Source of the DNA: Polyangium sp. 6x1
GTDB lineage: Bacteria; Myxococcota_A; Polyangia; Polyangiales; Polyangiaceae
DNA length: 64,000 bases
Direction: 5' to 3'
Assembly (NCBI RefSeq): GCF_029946515.1
Contig: NZ_JARZHH010000016.1
Location: 1 to 64,000 of the forward strand
Shown here: piece after piece, positions 17,921 through 26,073 of the stretch
Layout of the letters: each line of letters opens with the position of its first letter
Position numbering within the stretch: the stretch's first letter is position 1
Notes under the pieces: generated by a model
Seen by the model: the letters and a program-made list of their open reading frames with translations, nothing else
Told to the model about the DNA's origin: nothing
Databases searched by the model: none
Program-made: the position numbers and the translations under genes

Positions 17921-19108
17921 ATGAGTACACGTCTGCCGTCGGGGCTATTGTGTGGTATTGGTATTGCTATTGGAACGTTCGGAGTCGCAACAGTCTACGG
18001 CTGCAATGCCCCGCCCGAAACTTGGTTGGACAAGTGCGATCCGGCGTTTCCATTTCCCCCTCCGGACTGTCTGCCCGATGCTGGCTCTGACGCCGACGCG
18101 GACGCCTCGGATCCACAAGCTGCATGCGAGGCGCAAGGCGGGGAATGCGTCGAGATCCCCGACGATTCCGAGACCCCGGCTGGCTTCTGGAGCCCTGTAC
18201 CATGGGCCGTCTGGATCGGCCCGGCCCCAGACATTCCGAAGGGGTGCCCCTTCGTTGGGGGCGAGCAGTTCAAGCTTTACGCCGGCCTCACGGCTCCCCC
18301 CATGCAGTGTGACCCCTGCAAATGCCAGGACGCCACGGGGCAATGCAGCGGCGTCCCGGGGGAGATCACGATCGGGGCTGGCATGTGCGGCGCGGTGGGG
18401 GTGCCGTCGCTCCCTTTTGACGGCCCGGGGGGGTGGGATGGGACCTGCACGGATGCGAACGCGCTACCCGCGGGGGCGCAGTGTCCCCCGGGAAGCGGCG
18501 TCCCATGCGCGCAGTCGATCACGTTCTCCGCGCTTCCCCCTCCGGTAAACGAGAAGTGTGACGTCAAGCCGTCGCCCATCATCAAGGCGGGCGGAACCAG
18601 GATCACGGAATGGGAGACGAGCGCGCTCGCCTGCCGGTCGAGCCTCGACACGTCGCTCTGTGGTTCGGGGGATAAGCTCTGCGTTCCGAAGGTTCTCTAC
18701 CCCTACCGTCAATGCATCTGGCAGAAGGGGAAGCATACGAAATGCCCCAAGCCCTACAATTGGGAGCTGCCCCGGACCATGTACCCGTTTCAGCCCAAGG
18801 AATCGCGAGACTGTACAGCATGCACGTGTGGGCCCCCGCAAGGGGGTACGTGCAATGCTACCTTGCGGCTGTTCGATGATGGAGCGTGCTCGTCGGAGTT
18901 CATGAAGCGCCCGATCTCCTCGGTCTCGGGTGCATGCGATGTCATCTTCCCCGCCGGCCGGGCGATGGGCGGGAAGGCGGTCACGGACCACGCCTACATC
19001 GCGGGCATGTGCGAGGCCGGAGGGGGGGAGCCCATCGGTGAGGCGGTCGAGGATGACGAGAACGCCGTGACCCTTTGTTGTCGAGAATCGTACATTTTCG
19101 AGGAGTGA
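17921..19108 (+). CDS. Cysteine-rich lipoprotein, function unknown
   Basis: The protein has 395 residues. ATG 17921 is chosen because GGAG (17911) is well placed and a lipoprotein signal follows directly, with lipobox VYGC and Cys28. An in-frame start at 17897 overlaps the previous gene and would spoil the signal. The mature part has many cysteines in clusters such as CDPCKCQDATGQC and CTACTCGPPQGGTC, and DADADASDP-type acidic stretches. No enzyme signature is visible. It is probably surface-exposed and disulfide-bonded, co-transcribed with the preceding exported protein. Confidence 0.65.
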   Translation: MSTRLPSGLLCGIGIAIGTFGVATVYGCNAPPETWLDKCDPAFPFPPPDCLPDAGSDADADASDPQAACEAQGGECVEIPDDSETPAGFWSPVPWAVWIGPAPDIPKGCPFVGGEQFKLYAGLTAPPMQCDPCKCQDATGQCSGVPGEITIGAGMCGAVGVPSLPFDGPGGWDGTCTDANALPAGAQCPPGSGVPCAQSITFSALPPPVNEKCDVKPSPIIKAGGTRITEWETSALACRSSLDTSLCGSGDKLCVPKVLYPYRQCIWQKGKHTKCPKPYNWELPRTMYPFQPKESRDCTACTCGPPQGGTCNATLRLFDDGACSSEFMKRPISSVSGACDVIFPAGRAMGGKAVTDHAYIAGMCEAGGGEPIGEAVEDDENAVTLCCRESYIFEE

Positions 19109-19153
19109 CCGCTCGTAATCGCTTGATTTCGCTGGGGCGTGCCAACAGACGAG

Positions 19154-19182
19154 GACGATAGGACAATTGATGTCCTATCGTC
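19154..19182. promoter_or_regulatory. Palindromic site 1 (GATAGGAC half-sites)
   Basis: GACGATAGGAC (19154-19164) and GTCCTATCGTC (19172-19182) form a perfect 11-bp dyad around 7 bases. No T tract follows, so it is unlikely to be a simple terminator. It lies upstream of the 19298 gene and shares its half-site with a second dyad 55 bp away, which suits an operator or recombinase-binding site. Confidence 0.6.
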
Positions 19183-19211
19183 GCCTCACTGGAATCGTGC
19201 AGCGAACCGCA

Positions 19212-19234
19212 GATAGGACGTTTAGCGTCCTATC
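19212..19234. promoter_or_regulatory. Palindromic site 2 (GATAGGAC half-sites)
   Basis: GATAGGACG (19212-19220) and CGTCCTATC (19226-19234) form a perfect 9-bp dyad around 5 bases. The half-site equals that of site 1. Centres are about five helical turns apart, so two dimers could sit on the same DNA face. Confidence 0.6.
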
Positions 19235-19297
19235 CATGTCGCGTTCCTGCCCTGTTTTCCCTTGCCCTGATGCCCGGCCGTTCGGGACGATGGGCGC

Positions 19298-19735
19298 ATG
19301 GCTCCGCGGTCCCTGCAATCGAATTGGGGCGTAACGGTCGAGGCTCGCTTTGGCTTGATGCCTCGCCACCCTTCCGCGCCCGAGGACGCCGCCGACACGC
19401 CCGAGGACCACCGGGGCCGGCGAACCCGTGCGAAACCAAAGGGCGTAATGCGGTTGGATGCCGCGGCGCTCGTCCTTGGAATCCCAACGCACGACACTTC
19501 ATGGCGGCGGCGCGTCATGCGTCGTATCCGCGCCGCGGAACGTGCCACGGGCACGTCGATCCTCATTTCCCAGAGGGGGCGCACGGGTTGCCTCGTGCGT
19601 ATGGATGGCCTGCTTGAACTCACGCCCTTTACCGCGGCGGTCATGCAGCGTCAGGACAGCATGGAGGAGCGGCTCCATACCGTCGAGCGACAGCTAGCGG
19701 AAGCTTTGCGGCTACTCCGGAGTCAATCGAGGTAG
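19298..19735 (+). CDS. Island protein of unknown function, probable DNA-binding accessory
   Basis: The protein has 145 residues. The first ~45 residues are charged and poorly ordered. Residues ~50-100 (MRLDAAALVLGI, SWRRRVMRRIRAAERATG, GCLVRMDGLLEL) look like a small winged or HTH-type domain. The C-terminus is a coiled-coil (MEERLHTVERQLAEALRLLR). It is followed after 4 bp by the excisionase-like gene and then the recombinase, so a regulatory or recombination accessory role is plausible. A later start at Met21 is possible because no strong ribosome binding site precedes 19298. Confidence 0.5.
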   Translation: MAPRSLQSNWGVTVEARFGLMPRHPSAPEDAADTPEDHRGRRTRAKPKGVMRLDAAALVLGIPTHDTSWRRRVMRRIRAAERATGTSILISQRGRTGCLVRMDGLLELTPFTAAVMQRQDSMEERLHTVERQLAEALRLLRSQSR

Positions 19736-19739
19736 GGGC

Positions 19740-20141
19740 GTGGCTACCGACGATTTGCCTCCCGAGGTGATCGCGGCGCTCGCCACGTTGCTCCGTTATG
19801 CCGGGGGCCTTATGCGTGAAGCCATCGAGGCGAGCCCTAGCGGCAATGGTGGGGGCTTCTACGACGCGAAAACCGCGCCGATGGGCCGGACGGCGTTTCT
19901 ACGCCTCGCGCGGGAAGGTGCATTCAAGGCAACCAAGATCGGCCGCAAGGTGCTGGCTCGCAAAGAGGACGTCGACGCGTGGATCGAATCCCGCGCGACC
20001 ATTGCGCCGCATCGCTCGCCGCGTGAGGCCCCTGCTTCGGACGGGTATGGAGACGCGCTCGCGTTACACGAGGCGAACCGGGCCGCCGGTCACCACCTTC
20101 CGCCGCGCCGATCGCAGCGCGCGGGAAAGGCTCGCCGATGA
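19740..20141 (+). CDS. Excisionase-type helix-turn-helix protein
   Basis: The protein has 133 residues. GTG 19740 is preceded by GAGGTAGGGG. Residues ~45-85 form a MerR/excisionase-like wing (TAPMGRTAFLRLAREGAFK, KIGRKVLARKEDVDAWIES), the pattern of HTH_17 proteins in which a short helix is followed by 'a.kigrr..f...dldawl'. These proteins direct excision or regulate integrase in mobile elements. The tail is basic and disordered. Its place between the 19298 gene and the recombinase supports the role. Confidence 0.7.
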   Translation: MATDDLPPEVIAALATLLRYAGGLMREAIEASPSGNGGGFYDAKTAPMGRTAFLRLAREGAFKATKIGRKVLARKEDVDAWIESRATIAPHRSPREAPASDGYGDALALHEANRAAGHHLPPRRSQRAGKARR

Positions 20142-20345
20142 GCCGTCCGGCCCCTTCCTTGACGCGGGGGCCTTCGCCTGGTAGGGGGTATGACAAGGTG
20201 GGCCCCCATGCATGCTGAAATCATGCACGGGAGCCCTGAGCCAAACCCCGTATCGACCGAGGTTTGACCTATGAATAGGGTAGCATCCGTCTATTTTGCG
20301 TCCAACTTCTGCGCGCCCTGGGCGCCCTGGATCGGAGGGTGATCC

Positions 20346-21668
20346 ATGGGACGAGCGCGCAAGGGCACGTGGAAGCGATCGGGCGATCACTTCCTAGTCT
20401 ACGTCACCCTTCCACAGTCGGCCGTTCCAGGCGTGAAGGATCGTCGCCTGCCTGGCATCGTGGTCCGGAAGGGGGTCAACGGTCGGGCCCTCACCGAGGC
20501 CGACCTTGACAAGCTGGCCAAGCTCTACACCGACCGTCCGGACCTCGCGCTGGCTCGCCTCGCGGAGGAAGGACGGTTGCCCGATTGGGTGCCGATCGAG
20601 CTGGTCCCCCGTGACGCTCTGCTCCGCGGAGCGACGGCGAACCCCACCGCGGCGAGCACCGCGGGATCGCTCCTCGAAACGGTCGAGAGTTACGCCGATC
20701 GCTGGCTCGCATGGCGTAACAAGCACGGGAACGGTTCGCTGTCCTCCTACACGTCGGGCCTGAAGGTGCATGCGCTCCGCGTGAAGGTGGACGACGGGAC
20801 GATCGGAGAGAAGCCGCTGGCGGCGCTCACACGCGATGACGTCAAGCGCGTTGCCGCCTACTTCCGCAACGAAGCAGCGGCCGATCGGCTCGCAGAGAAC
20901 ACCGCGTCCCGGTACTTCTCCTACTTCCGCACGATGCTCGCCGCGGCATCGGACGAGGATGGAGACCCCGATCTCTACGTTCGGCCGGACAATCCCGCGG
21001 TAGGCGTGAAGGGCCCCCCCACGCCGAAGAAGCAGACGCGCGCCTGCTTCTACCCCGAAGAGTTTCTCCGGTTCGTTGCGTGCGAGGCGATCTCCATCCG
21101 CACGCGTCGTCTCGTCGCGCTCGCGGTGTACCTCATGTGCAGGTTGAGCGAGCTCGCGCGTCTGCGATGCGAGGACATCGATCTTGCACACGAGCGGATC
21201 ACGATCTCTCGCTCGTACGATCGCAAGCGCAAGCGAGAGAAGGCGCCCAAGAACGGGCGCGGGAGATCGTTCACGCTCGAAGCAAACGTGATCCCGCTCT
21301 TGCGGGTGATGATCGACGAGGCGGGCGGGAGCGGGCTCATCTGTCCCATCAACGTCTACAAGGTGTCGGACGCGTTCAGTAAGTACCTCGACCGCGCGGG
21401 GCTGACGCGCCCGGACCTACGCCAGCGAACGAGGATGCACATCCCGATGACGATGCACGGGCTACGGGCGACGGGCGCGACGTGGGCGGCGCGGTCGGGA
21501 CGCTACGGGGCGATCGAGCTTCGCCGGATCCTCGGGCACCAGAAGCAGGAGACCACCGACGTCTACTTCGATGAGGCCCAGCTCATGGGGCGGAACGTGG
21601 GCGAGGTCTTCCCCCCGCTGCCTGCTTCCCTACTGAATCGTTCCGGGAAACGTGCGAGCGGGGGGTAA
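20346..21668 (+). CDS. Tyrosine recombinase (phage-type integrase)
   Basis: The protein has 440 residues, with ATG 20346 preceded by GGAGGG. Residues ~105-205 are the SAM-like core-binding domain. The catalytic domain starts near 235. Visible catalytic residues are Arg266 (MCRLSEL), His371 and Arg374 (HGLRATGATW), His398 (ILGHQKQETTD) and Tyr407. The box I sequence reads MCRLSELARL instead of the usual TGLRxSEL but keeps the Arg. All key residues are present, so it could be active. The gene closes the island next to ychF, as expected for an integrase flanking its attachment site. Confidence 0.9.
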   Translation: MGRARKGTWKRSGDHFLVYVTLPQSAVPGVKDRRLPGIVVRKGVNGRALTEADLDKLAKLYTDRPDLALARLAEEGRLPDWVPIELVPRDALLRGATANPTAASTAGSLLETVESYADRWLAWRNKHGNGSLSSYTSGLKVHALRVKVDDGTIGEKPLAALTRDDVKRVAAYFRNEAAADRLAENTASRYFSYFRTMLAAASDEDGDPDLYVRPDNPAVGVKGPPTPKKQTRACFYPEEFLRFVACEAISIRTRRLVALAVYLMCRLSELARLRCEDIDLAHERITISRSYDRKRKREKAPKNGRGRSFTLEANVIPLLRVMIDEAGGSGLICPINVYKVSDAFSKYLDRAGLTRPDLRQRTRMHIPMTMHGLRATGATWAARSGRYGAIELRRILGHQKQETTDVYFDEAQLMGRNVGEVFPPLPASLLNRSGKRASGG

Positions 21669-21697
21669 CATCGCGGATTTGTTGGGGGTCGGTTCCT

Positions 21698-21738
21698 GGG
21701 GCGGACAGCCCCCCCTGGGGTCTGGGGCAAAGCCCCAG
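21698..21738. repeat. Paired intergenic hairpins (GGACA-loop and AAA-loop)
   Basis: GGGGC-GGACA-GCCCC (21698-21712) is followed by CTGGGGC-AAA-GCCCCAG (21722-21738). The same two-hairpin layout with the same loops but different stems occurs at 43309-43353. It lies between the integrase and ychF. Confidence 0.65.
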
Positions 21739-21823
21739 CGAAGCGCCATCCAGCGCCTCGGGGGGTGGTGCATCTGCCTTGGACGTGCTAGGTCGCGCGG
21801 CCCTCTTTCCCCCGAACTGCGCC

Positions 21824-22921
21824 ATGGCCCTCAAAGTTGCGATCGTCGGTCTGCCGAACGTCGGCAAATCCACCCTTTTCAACGCTCTGACCCAGACGGC
21901 GGCCGCGCAGGCGGCCAACTACCCGTTCTGCACCATCGAGCCGAATGTTGGCGATGTGGCTGTTCCTGAGCCGCGCCTCGACAAGCTGGCAGCGCTCGCC
22001 AGCTCGAAGGAGATCATCCCGGCTCGGATCAACTTCGTCGACGTGGCGGGCCTCGTGCGCGGCGCGTCCAAGGGCGAGGGCTTGGGCAACCAGTTCCTGG
22101 CCAACATCCGCGACTGCGACGCCGTCGCTTTCGTGGCTCGGTGCTTCCAGAACGACGACGTCACGCACGTCGAGGGGCGCGTCGATCCGCTCGCCGATCT
22201 GGACATCATCGAGACGGAGCTGATGCTGGCGGACATCGACAGCCTGGAGAAACGCATCCCCAACCTGGAGAAGCGGATTCGCGGCGGGGACAAGGAGGGG
22301 GCGACCACGCTGCGCCTGCTCAAGCTCGCGCTCGAGCAGCTCCACGCGGGGCGGCCTGCGTTCACGGCGAAGGTCGATCCGGACGATCAGAAGGCCTGGC
22401 GCATGCTGCAGCTCTTGACGGCGAAGCCTGCGCTTTATGTGTGCAACGTCGACGAGGCTGCGGCGGGGACGGGCAATGCGCTCTCCCAGTCGGTGGCCGA
22501 GCGTGCGGCGCGTGATGGCGCGAAGTCCGTGGTGATCTCGGCGCAGATCGAGGCGGAGGTCGCCCAGCTCGGCGCCGCCGAGCGCGCGGAGTTCCTGGAA
22601 ACGTTGGGGCTCACGGAGCCTGGCCTGAATCGCCTCATCCGCGAGGCGTATGCGCTTCTCGGGCTCCAGACGTACTTCACGGTCGGCCCGAAGGAGGCGC
22701 GTGCGTGGACGATTCCGATCGGCGCGACCGCGCCCCAGTCCGCGGGCGAGATTCACACGGATTTCGAGAAGGGCTTCATCTGCGCCGAGACCATCGCCTA
22801 CGACGATTTCGTCAAATTCGGCGGCGAGAGCGGCGCGGCGCAGGCCGGTAAGATGCGCAAGGAAGGGAAGGCATACGTCGTCAAGGATGGCGACGTGATG
22901 CATTTCCACTTCAACGTCTGA
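21824..22921 (+). CDS. ychF: Redox-regulated ribosome-binding ATPase YchF
   Basis: The protein has 365 residues, the usual length. ATG 21824 starts the family N-terminus MALKVAIVGLPNVGKSTLFN with Walker A G9-T17. DVAGLVRGASKGEGLGNQFL is the G3 region with the following switch. YVCNVDE is the divergent G4 (NxxE) that gives the family its ATP rather than GTP preference. A coiled-coil arm follows, and a TGS domain occupies the last ~85 residues (GLQTYFTVGPKEARAWTI). It is a conserved Obg-like housekeeping protein bound to ribosomes. Its presence marks return to core genome after the integrase. Confidence 0.95.
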   Translation: MALKVAIVGLPNVGKSTLFNALTQTAAAQAANYPFCTIEPNVGDVAVPEPRLDKLAALASSKEIIPARINFVDVAGLVRGASKGEGLGNQFLANIRDCDAVAFVARCFQNDDVTHVEGRVDPLADLDIIETELMLADIDSLEKRIPNLEKRIRGGDKEGATTLRLLKLALEQLHAGRPAFTAKVDPDDQKAWRMLQLLTAKPALYVCNVDEAAAGTGNALSQSVAERAARDGAKSVVISAQIEAEVAQLGAAERAEFLETLGLTEPGLNRLIREAYALLGLQTYFTVGPKEARAWTIPIGATAPQSAGEIHTDFEKGFICAETIAYDDFVKFGGESGAAQAGKMRKEGKAYVVKDGDVMHFHFNV

Positions 22922-23058
22922 AAAAAACTCCCGCCTCCGCTCCCACCTCCTCGAAGCGCGCGTGAACGCCCCGGCCAGGGGACACCGTGCACGTGCGCAT
23001 TATGTTCCTACCGAGCGGGCTCGCCCGCGTGGCTCCCGCTCGGAGGGGGAGGTGCGCC

Positions 23059-23370
23059 ATGAAGCGTGGACTCGCGTGGGGATTCGCGGCGATTTCGCTC
23101 TTGTTCGTGCTGCCTGTATCCGCGGCGGAAAACGCGGCGGAGAATGCGGAGGCCGTGGAGGATTTGCCGAACGCGCTACCGGCGCGGGGGATCTGCCTCC
23201 AGCCGATCGTGACCGGCCCTTGCCGCGCGGCCTTCCGCCGGTATGCCTTCAACAGCGCCGTCGGCCGGTGCGTGCCGTTCATTTACGGCGGCTGCCGGGG
23301 GAACCTGAACAACTTCGAATCCCTGCGCGACTGCCGGCAAACCTGCGCCCGCCCCCCGTTCCGCTGGTGA
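23059..23370 (+). CDS. Secreted Kunitz/BPTI-type protease inhibitor
   Basis: The precursor has 103 residues. ATG 23059 is preceded by a strong purine-rich site (GGAGGGGGAGG); an upstream in-frame ATG would spoil the signal peptide. A Sec signal ends near VSAAE (residue 23). Cysteines at 46, 55, 71, 79, 92 and 96 have spacing 9-16-8-13-4, identical to bovine [25 protein letters not shown] and DCRQTC are the classical motifs. The P1 residue is Arg56, predicting inhibition of trypsin-like serine proteases. Kunitz domains are mainly animal proteins and scattered in bacteria, so transfer is plausible. It probably acts outside the cell. Confidence 0.92.
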   Translation: MKRGLAWGFAAISLLFVLPVSAAENAAENAEAVEDLPNALPARGICLQPIVTGPCRAAFRRYAFNSAVGRCVPFIYGGCRGNLNNFESLRDCRQTCARPPFRW

Positions 23371-23391
23371 GCGCTTCACCCGCTACGCGCA

Positions 23392-23424
23392 AAGGCGCGG
23401 GGGCTTTCCATACCCCCGCGCCTT
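23392..23424. terminator. Bidirectional hairpin between convergent genes
   Basis: AAGGCGCGGGGG (23392-23403) and CCCCCGCGCCTT (23413-23424) pair perfectly over 12 bp around a 9-base loop. CGCTTGTTTGT follows on the plus strand. It lies between the Kunitz gene and the convergent lipoprotein gene and probably terminates both. Confidence 0.7.
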
Positions 23425-23434
23425 CGCTTGTTTG

Positions 23435-25849
23435 TCACTTCGGCCCGTCCAGCGTGCAGAACCCGTTCAGGCAGATGAGCTCGGGGTTGCAGCAATCGGC
23501 CGCCGTCGTGCACTTGTCGCCCTCGTTCGAGCACATGCCGTTCGGGGGCGTGTCGCCGCAGACGAGCGCGCCGCTGCCCATCGGATCGGGCGAGCAGTAG
23601 CCATTGCAGCATTGATCGCCCGACTCGCAGCCGGCGCCGTCGGCGCGGCAGGGCTCCTGCACCCAGAAGCCGCGCGCGTTGCCGGCGAGCAGCTCCTGCG
23701 CGGGCAGGTAAAACGCCGGGTGGCTCCCGTCCACGCCCGCCGGCGCGTTGAGATCCACGGCCGCGACCCAGAGCTTCTTCGGCGTGATGTTCGTGAAGAG
23801 GTTCACGCCGCGCGGATCGCTGCAGAAGGGCGGGATCGCCGCGACGCTACCGTACATGCGGCGGCTCGTGAAGACGACCCAGGCATAACCGCCCGACGCG
23901 ATGGGGTTCACCGTCGGCTCGTAGTTCAGGTTCACGTCGTCGCCGTGGTCCGCATTCATGGCGCCGACCTGTGCGCCGTCGCCCGTGCAGGTCATCGCAA
24001 GGGGCTGCGCGAGCTTCGGCAGGTACACGTTGCCGGCGTCCTTGCCATTGAGCTGGTCGAGCGGCACGGGCGCGCTGCCGTCGACGCCGGCCATCGCGAT
24101 GTACGCCTTGGCGCCCTTGCGCGTGCGCAGATCTCCGAGGTTGTTGCCGTCGACGCCCGCCGTGGTTTGCTGGTGATATACGACGGCCTTGCCGTCCGGG
24201 AAAAACGCCGGCCAGCCGGGCCGCGTCTCCGCCGGTTGTCCCGTGTTGTCCACGACGACGAACGGGTTCGCGAAGGTGTTCGTCGCAGCATCGAAATCCA
24301 TCAAGACGAGCTTCTGCTTCGCGTTCGTGATGGACGCGCTCGTCATCGGGTTGAAGACGACGCGCTTGCCGTCCGGCGAGAACGAGGGCGTGCCGACGTT
24401 CGTCGCGACCCCGCTCAGCCCCGAAACGGGCTGGACCGTGCCATTGACGAGCGAGACGAGCTGCCCCACGGTCGTGAGCGCGAGCGCGCCGTCCGGCGTG
24501 ATGCCCGGGAACGAGCTGCCATTCGGGAGCGCCTTTTCGGTCACCATGTTCGGCGCGATGTCATAGGCCCACGGGGTGCCGCCGCCGTTCGACGTCGCGA
24601 CGAGGCGCGAGCCGTCCGCCGCGACGGAATGGCAGACGCGGCACTCCGACTCGGCCCCGCTCTTGCCCGCCGTGAGCTTGGGCGCCGTGTCGCCGACCTT
24701 GATCGAGAGCACCGCGCCGCCGAACATGCCGTCGCCGCCGACGGCGCCGGCCAGGTTCTTCGCGAGCTTCGTGCCATATGAGATGTAATAAATGGCGCCC
24801 GAGAGCCGCCCCGGCGCGACCGTCCACGTCTCCGTGATCGGCCCGTACGCGACCTCGCCCTTCGCCACCGTGAGCTTCACGGTGAGCTGATCCGGCGCGC
24901 CGTCGAGCGTCTTTCCGCCCGCCGTATTCGTGGCCATGGTCCAGATGTCCTGCGGGATCGGGTGGCGAAGGAAGGGCGCCCCCGTCTGCGCGAGGATCTG
25001 CGGCTTTCCGAATGTGCCTTTCCACGAGAACGAGCCGCTCGTGGTCGTGAGCTCGATCTTGATGGCGTCGACGTCGCCGAGCGTCGAATCCCACTGGAGG
25101 AGCGGCGCCGTCATCCCGCGCGGCCAGACCGTGCGATCGTACGGATAGAGGAATTTCAGCCCCTCGGCCTGCCCATTGCCGCTCGGCGCGTCGAGCGCCG
25201 CGATCACGACGGGATTGTCGACGCCGACGCCGAGGCCCTCGCCGCCGACGCCGCCGACGCCACCGCCCTCCGTGAGCTGGGGGATCGTCGTGGCGATCTG
25301 ACCCTGCTGCGCGGGGTTGTTCGGGTCCGCTCCATTCTGCTGCGATGTGAGCTTGACCAGAACATTACGCTCGAGGACCTCGCCGTTGAGGCCGGCCCGG
25401 ACGCGGACGACGCCGCCGGCCGTGCCCTTGGGCGTGAACGTCGCCGTGCTCGACGGACCCGCCGTGATGCTTCCGATCTCGCCGCGATCGACGCTCCAGC
25501 CCGCGCCGATGGGGTTGCCGTCGAGGTACGAGGTGTACGTGACCGTCGGGGTGTTTTGACCCGCAACGACCGTGATCTCCTGCGGCGCGCTCGGCAGGAC
25601 GTTGAAGCCCTGCATCTGGCTGCCGCCGCCGCTGCCGCTGCTGGACGAGGGGCCGACGAAGATGTCGCCGCCGTCCCCGCCGATGCCGCCGTTCCCCCCG
25701 CTGTTCGAGCCGCCCGCGCCGCCCGTGCCACTCGATGTGTTGCCCCCGGGGAGCCCCGTGGAGCCGCCGCCCCCGCACGCAGCTGCGAAGACCGCCGTGC
25801 CGAGGGCCGATACGAGTACGATTCCCAAGCGAGATCGACGTTTCAACAT
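23435..25849 (-). CDS. Lipoprotein with TolB/WD40-like propeller and CxxCH motif
   Basis: The protein has 804 residues. The start at 25849 is chosen because it begins a lipoprotein signal with lipobox AAAC and Cys25; the frame is open further upstream but without signal features. A Gly/Ser-rich linker follows. The middle has two or more TolB-like blades (TPSFSPDGKRVVFNP, GWPAFFPDGKAVVYHQQ). ECRVCHSVAADGSRLV contains a CxxCH haem-c attachment motif next to a propeller segment. The C-terminus holds two Cys-rich knots (CESGDQCCNGYCSP, CTTAADCCNPELICLNGFC). It is an exported surface protein. Whether it binds haem is unknown. Confidence 0.7.
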   Translation of the reverse strand: MLKRRSRLGIVLVSALGTAVFAAACGGGGSTGLPGGNTSSGTGGAGGSNSGGNGGIGGDGGDIFVGPSSSSGSGGGSQMQGFNVLPSAPQEITVVAGQNTPTVTYTSYLDGNPIGAGWSVDRGEIGSITAGPSSTATFTPKGTAGGVVRVRAGLNGEVLERNVLVKLTSQQNGADPNNPAQQGQIATTIPQLTEGGGVGGVGGEGLGVGVDNPVVIAALDAPSGNGQAEGLKFLYPYDRTVWPRGMTAPLLQWDSTLGDVDAIKIELTTTSGSFSWKGTFGKPQILAQTGAPFLRHPIPQDIWTMATNTAGGKTLDGAPDQLTVKLTVAKGEVAYGPITETWTVAPGRLSGAIYYISYGTKLAKNLAGAVGGDGMFGGAVLSIKVGDTAPKLTAGKSGAESECRVCHSVAADGSRLVATSNGGGTPWAYDIAPNMVTEKALPNGSSFPGITPDGALALTTVGQLVSLVNGTVQPVSGLSGVATNVGTPSFSPDGKRVVFNPMTSASITNAKQKLVLMDFDAATNTFANPFVVVDNTGQPAETRPGWPAFFPDGKAVVYHQQTTAGVDGNNLGDLRTRKGAKAYIAMAGVDGSAPVPLDQLNGKDAGNVYLPKLAQPLAMTCTGDGAQVGAMNADHGDDVNLNYEPTVNPIASGGYAWVVFTSRRMYGSVAAIPPFCSDPRGVNLFTNITPKKLWVAAVDLNAPAGVDGSHPAFYLPAQELLAGNARGFWVQEPCRADGAGCESGDQCCNGYCSPDPMGSGALVCGDTPPNGMCSNEGDKCTTAADCCNPELICLNGFCTLDGPK

Positions 25850-26073
25850 AAACCGCAATGCTACAGCGGAGGAGAACGAGGTCGCAAGGGTGAAGGTCAC
25901 GGTCTGCGCGCGGCATGGCCTGTGCCAAACCGCGACCGCATGGCCTGCCAATCCAGCATTCTTGTCTTCTCGACCATGACGCAGCCGTTTCTCGTGTACC
26001 GCGATCCGGATGGCACGCGGCTCGTGCGCGGGCCGCTGAGCCGATGCGAAGGGCCCGCGTCCCGGCCAGGGCC

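Larger units (their letters stand above)
11416..21668 (+). mobile_element. Phage-derived integrative island (remnant or repurposed)
   Basis: All genes from 11416 to 21668 run on the plus strand and combine phage structural genes (terminase-small-subunit-like, Mu-like, tape measure) with a sigma factor, two exported proteins, an excisionase-like HTH protein and a tyrosine recombinase at the right end. The recombinase stops 155 bp before ychF, which starts the core region. The left end abuts repeat block 3. No large terminase, portal, capsid, sheath or lysis gene is present. I found no att direct repeat by eye, so the exact borders are uncertain. Confidence 0.55.

Noticed and set aside
19154-19182. 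Rho-independent terminator after the 17921 gene
   Set aside because: There is no T tract on either side, and the twin dyad at 19212 fits an operator or recombinase site better.
20262-20300. Promoter TTGACC with CCTATGAATAGG dyad before the integrase
   Set aside because: No -10 at a normal distance was convincing; the short inverted repeat alone is weak evidence.
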